Positions 1 to 7,585 of a DNA stretch of 28,883 nucleotides are shown here, piece by piece (the stretch's first letter is position 1; each line of letters starts with the position of its first letter). The DNA is from a virus. The translations under genes and the position numbers were made by a program. The stretch lies in IMG/VR virus record IMGVR_UViG_3300025101_000123, positions 1-28,883 of that record. One strand, 5' to 3'. Below the pieces are notes generated by a model. The model was not told the origin of the DNA. It was given only the letters and a program-made list of their open reading frames with translations, and did not search any database.

Positions 1-1
1 G

Positions 2-778
2 GCTGGTGGTGTAAAAGATACTACAGTTAATTTTTACCCTGAAAAAAATGGTAGATTTCTTGTGTCTTGGATTCCACCTAGAAATTTACAAAACCGTGTA
101 ATAATAAAAAATGGAGTTAAATATCCTGGTAATGAACATATTGGCGCTTTTGGTTGTGACTCTTACGATATATCAGGTACCGTAGATAAACAAGGTTCTA
201 AAGGATCTTTGCATGGTCTAACTAAGTTCAGTATGGAAGACGCTCCATTTAATATGTTTTTCTTAGAGTACATATCAAGACCACCAACAGCGGAAATATT
301 TTTTGAAGATGTGCTTATGGCATTACATTTTTATAGTATGCCTATACTAGCGGAGAACAACAAACCAAGGTTACTGTATTATTTAAAGCGTAGAGGTTAC
401 AGAAAGTTTTCTATTAATAGACCTGATAAACTTTATAACAAGCTTTCAGTTGCAGAAAGAGAAATAGGTGGTATACCTAACTCATCAGAAGATATTAAGC
501 AAGCGCACGCCGCTGCTATTGAGTCTTACATAGAAGATTATGTAGGATTAAAAGAAAGTGAATATGGAAATATGTATTTTCAAAGAACGCTAGAAGATTG
601 GGCTAAGTTTAATATAAACAATAGAACAAAGTTTGACGCAACAATAAGTTCTGGTTTAGCTATAATGGCTTGTAATAAAAACAAATATACTCCAGTTCAA
701 TTAGTACAAAAAGATCCAGTTAGTCTAAGCTTCGGCAAATATGACAATACAGGTTATACATCAAAAATAATAAAATAG
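2..778 (+). CDS. terL: Terminase large subunit, C-terminal part (5' end outside the window)
   Basis: The reading frame is open from base 2, so this is the tail of a longer gene; the GTG at 62 is internal. What remains fits the nuclease domain of a phage terminase large subunit, the motor and nuclease that cuts concatemeric DNA and drives it into the prohead. Visible landmarks are a GAFGCDSYD segment (first acidic site), an acidic stretch FFEDVLMALHF followed by AENN, the conserved basic block YYLKRRGYRKF, and KFDATISSGLAIMA near the end, which matches the last catalytic Asp plus helix of the RNase H-like fold. The ATPase domain lies upstream and cannot be seen. The stop codon directly abuts the portal start, as expected for terminase-portal pairs. 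Identification rests on motif recognition and position. Confidence 0.85.
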   Translation, partial: AGGVKDTTVNFYPEKNGRFLVSWIPPRNLQNRVIIKNGVKYPGNEHIGAFGCDSYDISGTVDKQGSKGSLHGLTKFSMEDAPFNMFFLEYISRPPTAEIFFEDVLMALHFYSMPILAENNKPRLLYYLKRRGYRKFSINRPDKLYNKLSVAEREIGGIPNSSEDIKQAHAAAIESYIEDYVGLKESEYGNMYFQRTLEDWAKFNINNRTKFDATISSGLAIMACNKNKYTPVQLVQKDPVSLSFGKYDNTGYTSKIIK

Positions 779-3199
779 ATGATTTACACTAATGTTAATA
801 GTTCATTTCCAAGTCAGGTGGTACCAGACGCAGAAAAGAATACTTTAGATTACGGTTATCAAGTAGGTAGAGCTATTGAGAACGAATGGTTTAGAGGTGA
901 TCGGGGCTTAGGCGCCGGTGGTCGTTTTGGTAATAACTGGCAAGATTTTCATAGATTAAGGCTTTATGCTAGAGGAGAACAGTCTGTAGCTAAATATAAA
1001 GATGAATTATCAATAAATGGTGATTTATCTTATTTAAATTTAGACTGGAAGCCAGTAGCAGTTTTATCTAAGTTTATAGATATTGTAGTAAACGGTATGA
1101 CTGACAAAGGATATGAAATAAAATCTTTTGCAACAGATCCTTATTCTACTAGAGAAAGAACCGCGCATGCTACAGGTTTAGCACAAGATGCTTTTGCTGG
1201 AAATTTAATAAAAGAAGCAAAAGCTAATTTTAATATAGACTTACAAAGATCTAACGTGCCAGAAGATCAATTGCCTAAAAGTAAAGAAGAACTAGAGCTT
1301 CACATGCAATTAAGCTATAAACAAGCTGTAGAAATAGCAGAGGAAGAGTTAATAAATAATGTATTTAATTATAATAAATACGAAGAAATAAAAAAGAGAT
1401 TAGCTTACGATTTAGTTGTTTTAGGTATAAGCTGCGTTAAAACAGATTTTAATTTAGCAAACGGTGTTGTAGTTAATTATGTAGATCCTGCTAATTTAGT
1501 TTATTCATATACAGAAGATCCTAATTTTGAAGATATATACTATGTTGGAGAAGTTAAAAGTGTAAGTTTAGAAGAACTTAAAAAGCAATTTCCATATTTA
1601 ACTAGTACTGAACTAGAAGAAATACAAAAATATCCAGGTGATTCTAATTATACTAGAAACTACTATGGTCAAGATGATAAGTATAATAATATACAAGTTT
1701 TATATTTTGAATACAAAACATATAACAATCAAGTATTTAAAATTAAACAAACAGATCAAGGTTTGTTGAAAGCTTTAGAAAAGCCAGGTGATTTTAATCC
1801 TCCTGAAAACGATAATTTTGAAAGAGTACATAGAGCTATAGAAGTATTATACAGCGGAGCTAAAATTCTTGGTCATGAAAAAATGCTTAAGTGGGAGTTA
1901 GCTGAAAATATGACAAGGCCTTATAGTAATCAAACTAAAGTTCAAATGAACTATTCTATATCTGCGCCACGTATGTATAAAGGCAGAATAGAAAGTATTG
2001 TAAGTAAGTGTATTGGTTTTGCTGACATGATACAGCTTACTCATTTAAAGATACAACAAGTTCTAGCTAGAATGGTACCAGATGGGGTGTTTGTAGACGT
2101 TGATGGATTATCAGAAGTTGATTTAGGAAACGGTACAAATTACAATCCTCAAGAAGCTTTGAACATGTACTTTCAAACTGGTAGTATTGTAGGAAGATCT
2201 AAAACGATAGATGGTGATTTAAATCCTGGTAAAGTACCTATTCAAGAGTTACAAACCTCAAATGGTCAAGCTAAAATAAGTGCACTAGTACAAACGTATC
2301 AATATTATTTACAAATGATACGTGATGTGACAGGATTAAACGAAGCTAGAGATGGTAGTCAACCAACTAAAGATGCTTTAGTGGGTTTACAAAAACTAGC
2401 AGCAGCTGCGTCTAATACAGCTACTAAACATATTTTACAGTCGCTAATGTATTTAACAGTAAGAACAGCTGAGAATATAAGTTTAAGAGCTGCAGATATG
2501 TTAAGTTTTCCGTTAACTAAAAATGCTTTAATGAATAGTATAAGTTCTTTTAACACAAGCACTTTAGAACAAATGTATAATTTAAATATGCATGAGTTTG
2601 GTATATTTTTAGAATTAGAACCTGAGGAAGAAGACAAACAAATGCTTCAAAAAAATATACAAATAGCATTACAAACTGGCGGAGTTGATTTAGAAGATAT
2701 TATAGACATAGAACAAATATCTAATATTAAACTAGCAAATCAAATGCTTAAAATAAAACGTAAGCAAAAACAAGAAAGAGATCAATCTGCTGCTCAAGCT
2801 AATATACAAGCCCAAGCTCAAGCTAACGCTCAAGCAAACGAGCAAGCCGCTTTAGCGGAGATGCAAAAACAACAAGCTTTAACAGAAAGTAAATTGCAAT
2901 TAGAACAAGGTAAATCTCAATTTGAAATACAACGTATGCAAACAGAAGCTGAAATTAAAAAACAATTAATGGCAGAAGAGTTTAATTACAATATTCAATT
3001 AGCTGAAGCTAGAGCTAGAGTTGAAAAAGAAAAAGAAAAAGAAATAGAAAATCGTAAAGATGAGCGTGCTAGAATAATTGGCACGCAACAGTCAGAAATG
3101 ATATCACAAAGACAAAATGACGAATTACCAAAAAACTTTGAGTCAGCTGGTAATGATTCACTTGGAGGATTTGGCTTAGAACAGTTTGAACCTCGGTAA
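779..3199 (+). CDS. Portal protein
   Basis: An 806-residue protein lying immediately after the terminase, the usual place for the portal: the dodecameric ring at the capsid vertex through which DNA enters and leaves. The length fits the large portals of podoviruses and crAss-like phages. The N-terminal part has an aromatic/acidic segment (LNLDWKPVAVLSKFIDIVVNGM, about residues 88-109), the middle holds the helical region with an RDVTGLNEARDG turn near 520, and this is followed by long Ala-rich helices. Residues about 660-770 are a Gln/Ala/Glu/Lys-rich coiled coil (repeated AQAQANAQAN), typical of the barrel helices that extend into the capsid. The ATG starts on the base after the terminase stop. 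No Shine-Dalgarno is visible. Confidence 0.85.
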   Translation: MIYTNVNSSFPSQVVPDAEKNTLDYGYQVGRAIENEWFRGDRGLGAGGRFGNNWQDFHRLRLYARGEQSVAKYKDELSINGDLSYLNLDWKPVAVLSKFIDIVVNGMTDKGYEIKSFATDPYSTRERTAHATGLAQDAFAGNLIKEAKANFNIDLQRSNVPEDQLPKSKEELELHMQLSYKQAVEIAEEELINNVFNYNKYEEIKKRLAYDLVVLGISCVKTDFNLANGVVVNYVDPANLVYSYTEDPNFEDIYYVGEVKSVSLEELKKQFPYLTSTELEEIQKYPGDSNYTRNYYGQDDKYNNIQVLYFEYKTYNNQVFKIKQTDQGLLKALEKPGDFNPPENDNFERVHRAIEVLYSGAKILGHEKMLKWELAENMTRPYSNQTKVQMNYSISAPRMYKGRIESIVSKCIGFADMIQLTHLKIQQVLARMVPDGVFVDVDGLSEVDLGNGTNYNPQEALNMYFQTGSIVGRSKTIDGDLNPGKVPIQELQTSNGQAKISALVQTYQYYLQMIRDVTGLNEARDGSQPTKDALVGLQKLAAAASNTATKHILQSLMYLTVRTAENISLRAADMLSFPLTKNALMNSISSFNTSTLEQMYNLNMHEFGIFLELEPEEEDKQMLQKNIQIALQTGGVDLEDIIDIEQISNIKLANQMLKIKRKQKQERDQSAAQANIQAQAQANAQANEQAALAEMQKQQALTESKLQLEQGKSQFEIQRMQTEAEIKKQLMAEEFNYNIQLAEARARVEKEKEKEIENRKDERARIIGTQQSEMISQRQNDELPKNFESAGNDSLGGFGLEQFEPR

Positions 3200-3212
3200 A
3201 AAAAACTTTTAA

Positions 3213-3232
3213 TTATTTAATTATATTATATT
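3213..3232 (+). promoter_or_regulatory. AT-rich leader, copy 1, before the scaffold-like gene
   Basis: The 33-base gap after the portal gene ends in a pure A/T stretch containing the 16-mer AATTATATTATATTAT, which runs into the ATG. The same 16-mer precedes the gene at 5971. Duplication of a leader in an otherwise tightly packed operon suggests a function, either as a late promoter core or as an unstructured translation start region of the SD-less Bacteroidetes type. No classical -33/-7 pair could be assigned with confidence. Confidence 0.3.
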
Positions 3233-4426
3233 ATGTCAGAAGAAGTAAAGCAAGAAGGTGAGTTTAAAGCTAAAAAACCTTCTAAACCTAAAAATTTAGG
3301 CAAAACAAACGAGGTAACTAAAATTGAAATACCTAGTACAGCTGTAGAGGTTCAAGGTGAAGTAGTACCTGAAGTAACTAAAGTTGAAATAAAACAAGAA
3401 GATGCCGTTCAAACACAAGAGACAGATGGTAGCGATGTTGCTATCAAAGGATCCAAAGACAGTAGCGACAGCCAAGAAGTGGTTGAAGAAGTACGGGAAA
3501 CCGAAGAGAAAATAGAAACACCTTTAACTTTAGTTGAAGAAACTGAAGTTAATGATCCAGTTGAAGTTTCTAAAGAACCTGTACAACAAACAGAACCAAC
3601 ACCACAGTTACCTGAAAATATTGAAAAGCTAGTTTCTTTTATGGAAGAGACTGGTGGTACAGTCGAAGATTATGTTCGGCTCAATGCAGATTACTCAAGT
3701 GTAGATAACACTACATTGGTAAGAGAATATTATAAACAAACACGCCCACATCTTGATTATGATGATGTAAGTCTTTTATTAGAAGACTTTGGTTATGATG
3801 AAGAGTTGGACGACGAAAAAGAAATACGCAAAAAGAAAATTGCGTTTAAAGAAGAAGTTGGAAAAGCTAAAAACTTTTTGGAAGACTTAAAAGGTAAGTA
3901 TTACGACGAGATCAAGTTGAGACCAGGCGTAACCCAAGAGCAACAAAAAGCAGTAGAATTTTTCAATCGATACAATGAAGAACAAAATACTGTAAAGCAA
4001 ATGCATAGCGATTTTGTTAGCCGTACTAATAATTTTTTGACTGATGATTTCAAAGGTTTTGATTTCAACGTTGGGGACAAGAAGTTTAGGTATGGTGTTA
4101 AAAATCCAAAGCAGATAGCTGACGCTCAGTCTGATATTACTAATTTTATTGGGACGTTCCTAGATAAAGAAAACAAAATAACAGATTTGTCAGGTTATCA
4201 TAAAGCTTTGTATGCGGCTAGAAATGCTGATACTTTAGCTCAACATTTCTATGAACAAGGAAAAGCTGACGCTGTTAAAGATGTTATGGCTAAGTCAAAA
4301 AACATTTCGACTGAACCAAGACAAACAACTCAAGGTGAAGTATTTGTAAATGGATTAAAAGTTAAGGCTATTAGTGGTGTTGATTCTTCAAAACTTAAAA
4401 TTAAAAAAGTAACATTAAAAAACTAA
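3233..4426 (+). CDS. Probable scaffolding / head assembly protein
   Basis: A 397-residue, strongly charged protein placed between portal and major capsid protein, the usual position of a scaffolding protein or head-assembly factor. The first about 125 residues are low complexity and rich in Glu, Lys, Val, Thr and Gln, and are predicted by eye to be disordered. The central part (about 130-260) is helical and acidic, with YDDVSLLLEDFGYDEELDDEKEI, and the C-terminal region is basic (LKIKKVTLKN). This polarity, an acidic body with a basic capsid-binding tail, is common in scaffolds. No catalytic motif is seen, and no protease gene lies next to it. The function is inferred from position and composition only; an alternative is a minor head protein. 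Confidence 0.5.
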   Translation: MSEEVKQEGEFKAKKPSKPKNLGKTNEVTKIEIPSTAVEVQGEVVPEVTKVEIKQEDAVQTQETDGSDVAIKGSKDSSDSQEVVEEVRETEEKIETPLTLVEETEVNDPVEVSKEPVQQTEPTPQLPENIEKLVSFMEETGGTVEDYVRLNADYSSVDNTTLVREYYKQTRPHLDYDDVSLLLEDFGYDEELDDEKEIRKKKIAFKEEVGKAKNFLEDLKGKYYDEIKLRPGVTQEQQKAVEFFNRYNEEQNTVKQMHSDFVSRTNNFLTDDFKGFDFNVGDKKFRYGVKNPKQIADAQSDITNFIGTFLDKENKITDLSGYHKALYAARNADTLAQHFYEQGKADAVKDVMAKSKNISTEPRQTTQGEVFVNGLKVKAISGVDSSKLKIKKVTLKN

Positions 4427-4437
4427 ATTAATTAATT

Positions 4438-5901
4438 ATGGCTATAAGTCCTTTATTTGGGAGTATTGTCCCATCTCAACAACAACAATTGCTAGATACA
4501 AATTTTCTTTCGTTTAACGGAGGAAGCGGTACTGGCGATTCTGATACATTTGCACAGCAGTATCTACCTGAGATTTATGAGCAAGAAGTAGAGCGATACG
4601 GAAATCGTACGCTTTCTGGATTCTTGCGTATGGTAGGCGCTGAAATGCCAATGACTTCTGATCAAGTCATCTGGTCTGAGCAAAATCGTTTGCATATTGC
4701 TTATGAAGGCTGTACAAACGACCAGACTAACACAATTACTATTCCTGTTGCAGCTGACGTTAAAAACGTTGTTTCTCCAAATTCAACTATTGTTGCTTTG
4801 GACGGCGCTGGTAACGAGTTAACAGGTGTTGTAACTGCTTCAAACCTAAACACTGGTGCTTTAACTGTAGCTCCTTATGACGCTACAACTACTGCAATTC
4901 TTGCAACCACAGGTATTAAGATTTTCGTTTATGGATCTGAATATGCGAAAGGTTCATCTACACCTAATAACACTTCAACTACTGTTGCTGATGGTTATGT
5001 AAGTGTAGACCCTGCGTTTACTCAGTTTTCTAACTCACCAATTATTATTAGAAACAAGTATGTAGTTTCTGGTTCTGACACTGCTCAGATCGGTTGGGTT
5101 GAAGTTGCTACAGAAGACGGAACATCTGGATATCTATGGTATCTAAAAGCTGAGTCTGAAACTCGCCTACGTTTCGAAGATTACTTAGAAATGGCTATGG
5201 TTGAAGGCGAAAAAGCTGATACTACTTTAGGTGCTGGTTCCGCTTTTAACGCTGGATTTAAAGGTACAGAAGGTTTATTTGCTGCTATTCAGTCTCGTGG
5301 TAATGTAGAGTCTGGCTTTAATGCCGCTGCTACACAGCTAACTGAGTTTGATAATATTCTAAGAAACTTAGACACACAGGGAGCTATTGAAGAAAACATG
5401 CTTTTCTTGAATCGTGAAACTTCGCTAGGTTTTGATGACATGTTAGCTGCAGTAAACGCTGCTTACTCTGGTGGTACTTCTTTTGGTATCTTCGAAAATT
5501 CAGAAGATATGGCATTGAATTTAGGATTCAGCGGTTTCCGCAGAGGTTCTTATGACTTCTACAAAACTGACTGGAAATATCTAAACGATGCTTCTACAAG
5601 AGGTGCGATCGAAGATGGATTAATTCCTCCAGGATTTGGCGTTAGCGCTATTGACGGAGTATTGATTCCTGCAGGTACATCAACTGTATACGATCAAATT
5701 CTTGGTACTAACATCCGTCGTCCATTCTTGCACGTACGATACAGAGCGTCACAAACTGACGATCGTCGTATGAAGTCTTGGTTGACTGGATCTGTTGGTG
5801 GTGCTTTCACAAGTGACCTTGATGCAATGGAAGTAAACTTCCTATCTGAAAGATGTCTTTGTGTACAAGGTGCTAACAACTTTGTATTATTTACTAAGTA
5901 A
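4438..5901 (+). CDS. Major capsid protein (HK97-type fold expected)
   Basis: 487 residues, the size of large podovirus and crAss-like capsid proteins, positioned after portal and scaffold-like genes. The N-terminal arm (MAISPLFGSIVPSQQQQLL) is followed by a helical segment (FAQQYLPEIYEQEVERYGNRTLSGFLR), then a beta-rich, Thr/Val-rich region about 95-225 that could be an inserted domain, and a C-terminal part with FLHVRYRASQTDDRRMKSWLTG and a final beta strand LCVQGANNFVLF. Codon choice differs from its neighbours: by my count 14 of 20 arginines use CGN, mostly CGT, whereas the flanking genes mainly use AGA, and more codons end in C. This is as expected for the most abundant product. A UUCG-capped hairpin follows. 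The name is inferred from context and sequence style. Confidence 0.8.
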   Translation: MAISPLFGSIVPSQQQQLLDTNFLSFNGGSGTGDSDTFAQQYLPEIYEQEVERYGNRTLSGFLRMVGAEMPMTSDQVIWSEQNRLHIAYEGCTNDQTNTITIPVAADVKNVVSPNSTIVALDGAGNELTGVVTASNLNTGALTVAPYDATTTAILATTGIKIFVYGSEYAKGSSTPNNTSTTVADGYVSVDPAFTQFSNSPIIIRNKYVVSGSDTAQIGWVEVATEDGTSGYLWYLKAESETRLRFEDYLEMAMVEGEKADTTLGAGSAFNAGFKGTEGLFAAIQSRGNVESGFNAAATQLTEFDNILRNLDTQGAIEENMLFLNRETSLGFDDMLAAVNAAYSGGTSFGIFENSEDMALNLGFSGFRRGSYDFYKTDWKYLNDASTRGAIEDGLIPPGFGVSAIDGVLIPAGTSTVYDQILGTNIRRPFLHVRYRASQTDDRRMKSWLTGSVGGAFTSDLDAMEVNFLSERCLCVQGANNFVLFTK

Positions 5902-5910
5902 GATTATTTT

Positions 5911-5949
5911 AAAGGTAACGGGCGCTTCGGCGCCCAGAGCCTTTATTTA
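5911..5949 (+). terminator. Hairpin terminator with UUCG loop after the capsid gene
   Basis: GGGCGC-TTCG-GCGCCC (5920-5935) is a perfect 6-bp GC stem closed by the extra-stable C(UUCG)G tetraloop. It is extended by AAAGG (5911-5915) pairing with CCTTT (5940-5944) across a 4x4 internal loop, then a modest T-rich tail (TTTATTT). It stands out in an AT-rich genome and lies 10 bases after the capsid stop. It could terminate part of the transcription or protect the capsid mRNA 3' end. Confidence 0.75.
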
Positions 5950-5970
5950 ACAATTATATTATATTATATC
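5945..5970 (+). promoter_or_regulatory. AT-rich leader, copy 2, before the 256-residue gene
   Basis: Directly after the hairpin there is an A/T stretch with the same 16-mer AATTATATTATATTAT (5952-5967) seen before 3233, here ending three bases before the ATG. Its position downstream of a terminator makes a restarting promoter plausible; an AT-rich unstructured start region is the alternative. Confidence 0.35.
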
Positions 5971-6741
5971 ATGGCAAAAATAAAAGAAAAACCAGCTGTA
6001 GAAAAAAGCTGGGAAATTAAAGATAGAACGTATTTTGTAACTGGAAGATACAAACCGTTAACATTAAGAATACCATCTAAACATAGCGCAAAAGTACCTA
6101 TGTTGTGGTATGATGAAGAAACTAATACTCAAAGAGAGTTGCGATATGCAACCAATATGGATAGCCCGTTTAGAGATGAACAAGAAGGTGAAGCTACTAT
6201 TGGAACTATACTTTTCAAAGATGGTGCGCTTGTTGTACCTAAACGGTTTCAAGCTTTGCAAAAATTGTTATCATTGTATCACCCTTACAAAGGAAAACGT
6301 TATAAAGAATATGATTCAGTCGTTGAAGCTCACGATGAATTAGATATTATGGAGTTGCAAATTGATGCGCTCAATGCCGCAAGAAGTATGGATGTAGATC
6401 ATTTAGAAGCTATTATGCGTGTTGAAGTTGGAAGTAAAGTAAATCAAATGTCGTCTAAAGAATTAAAACGAGATGCACTTATGTTTGCTAGACAAAACCC
6501 AGCTTTGTTTATTGATCTTGCTAAAGATGAAAATGTACAGCTTAGAAACTTTGCTATATTAGCTACAGAAGCTAAAATTATAAAACTAGCAGACGATCAA
6601 AGATCATTTACATGGGCATCAAATGGTAAAAAATTAATGAGCGTGCCGTTTGAAGAAAATCCTTACTCTGCTATGGCAGCTTTCTTTAAGACTGACGAAG
6701 GTGTAGAAGTCTTCAAGTCTATCGAGAAAAAGCTAAAATAA
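5971..6741 (+). CDS. Conserved-looking virion-region protein of unknown function
   Basis: A 256-residue soluble protein that I cannot assign. Residues 1-95 look like a small beta-rich domain (YFVTGRYKPLTLRI, VPMLWYDEETNTQRELRYA, GTILFKDGALVVPK), and the rest is mainly helical (LDIMELQIDALNAARSM, ELKRDALMFARQNPALFIDLA, NFAILATEAKIIKLAD), ending with a basic SIEKKLK. There is no signal peptide, membrane segment or enzyme motif. It sits alone between two hairpins, with an AT-rich leader, directly downstream of the major capsid gene. That suggests independent expression and a role in the head, for example as a decoration, completion or regulatory factor. This is inference from position only. Confidence 0.6.
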   Translation: MAKIKEKPAVEKSWEIKDRTYFVTGRYKPLTLRIPSKHSAKVPMLWYDEETNTQRELRYATNMDSPFRDEQEGEATIGTILFKDGALVVPKRFQALQKLLSLYHPYKGKRYKEYDSVVEAHDELDIMELQIDALNAARSMDVDHLEAIMRVEVGSKVNQMSSKELKRDALMFARQNPALFIDLAKDENVQLRNFAILATEAKIIKLADDQRSFTWASNGKKLMSVPFEENPYSAMAAFFKTDEGVEVFKSIEKKLK

Positions 6742-6753
6742 CATGTAACAATA

Positions 6754-6785
6754 GTATAGGGCTCGTTCACTCGGGCCCTTATACT
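6754..6785 (+). terminator. GC-rich hairpin after the 256-residue gene
   Basis: GTATAGGGCTCG (6754-6765) pairs with CGGGCCCTTATAC (6772-6784/5) with one bulged T and one G-T pair, leaving a 6-base loop (TTCACT). It lies 12 bases after the stop codon. The downstream sequence is CTTAAAAAAAA rather than a T-run, so it is a weak intrinsic terminator on the + strand; an mRNA-end-stabilising or processing hairpin is also possible. Confidence 0.55.
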
Positions 6786-6799
6786 TAAAAAAAATATAA

Positions 6800-7582
6800 A
6801 TGGCAATAAACGTAAACACTGTATATCAAACTGTTTTACTTATTATAAATAAAGAGCAACGTGGTTATATAACGCCTGATGAATTTAATAAAACAGCTAC
6901 ACAGGTTCAACTAGATACGTTTGAGCAGTATTTTGATGACTTAAATCAACAATTACGAGTGCCACAAGCAGATTTCGATTATTCTGATAGGCAAATGAAT
7001 ATAGATGAAAACATGTCTATATTTAAAGCTATAGGTAATTGTTTACCTAAATTAAACAACAATGTTATTGTTCCTGGCGCTTTTGATTTGCCAACTATAG
7101 ATTTAAATACTGGAGACGGTATTGTTTACAACGATAACCCGTCTACTAATGAATTATCTTTTTATAGGCTTGGAACAATAGTATTTAATCCTGCGGCAGG
7201 TGATCCAGTAGAACTACAAAGACTACAGCGTAGTGATTTTTACAACATACAATCTTCTCCACTTACAAAATCTACAAAATCATTCCCTACATATCTATAC
7301 GAAAATAATACTTTATTTATAAGACCTATTGATATAACTTCTAGCATAGAAGCTTCGTTTATAAGAAAACCAAGAAATGTTTTATGGGATTACGGTATTG
7401 GAGCTCAAGGTCAATATATATATTCTGCTTCTGGTTCTCAAGATTTTGAATTAAACTCAAGTGAACAAGTTAATATTATTCTTAAAATACTACAATATTC
7501 TGGTATAGTTATACGTGACCCACAAATTATACAAGCTGCATCAGCTGAAGTAGCGCAAACCGAAGCAAACAAAAAAAGTTAA
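6800..7582 (+). CDS. Putative head-tail adaptor / ring protein
   Basis: 260 residues, start chosen at the ATG following the A-rich leader. The N-terminal segment (VNTVYQTVLLIINKEQRGYITPDEFNKTATQVQLDTFEQYFDDLNQQL, about 5-52) is helical and resembles proteins found in the neck region of marine Bacteroidetes phages. The rest is beta-rich (LSFYRLGTIVFNPAAGDPVELQRL, TYLYENNTLFIRPIDIT, ASFIRKPRNVLWDYG), and the C-terminus is helical (VNIILKILQYSGIVIRDPQIIQAASAEVAQTEANKKS). Similar architectures act as adaptors between portal and tail. It is followed after 3 bases by another neck-type gene, which supports co-assembly. The assignment is from position and remembered similarity, with no detectable enzyme motif. 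Confidence 0.5.
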   Translation: MAINVNTVYQTVLLIINKEQRGYITPDEFNKTATQVQLDTFEQYFDDLNQQLRVPQADFDYSDRQMNIDENMSIFKAIGNCLPKLNNNVIVPGAFDLPTIDLNTGDGIVYNDNPSTNELSFYRLGTIVFNPAAGDPVELQRLQRSDFYNIQSSPLTKSTKSFPTYLYENNTLFIRPIDITSSIEASFIRKPRNVLWDYGIGAQGQYIYSASGSQDFELNSSEQVNIILKILQYSGIVIRDPQIIQAASAEVAQTEANKKS

Positions 7583-7585
7583 TAG

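Noticed and set aside
2359-2637. Minus-strand 92-codon ORF within the portal gene
   Set aside because: It is a shadow of the conserved helical portal coding sequence, with no start context or separate promoter.
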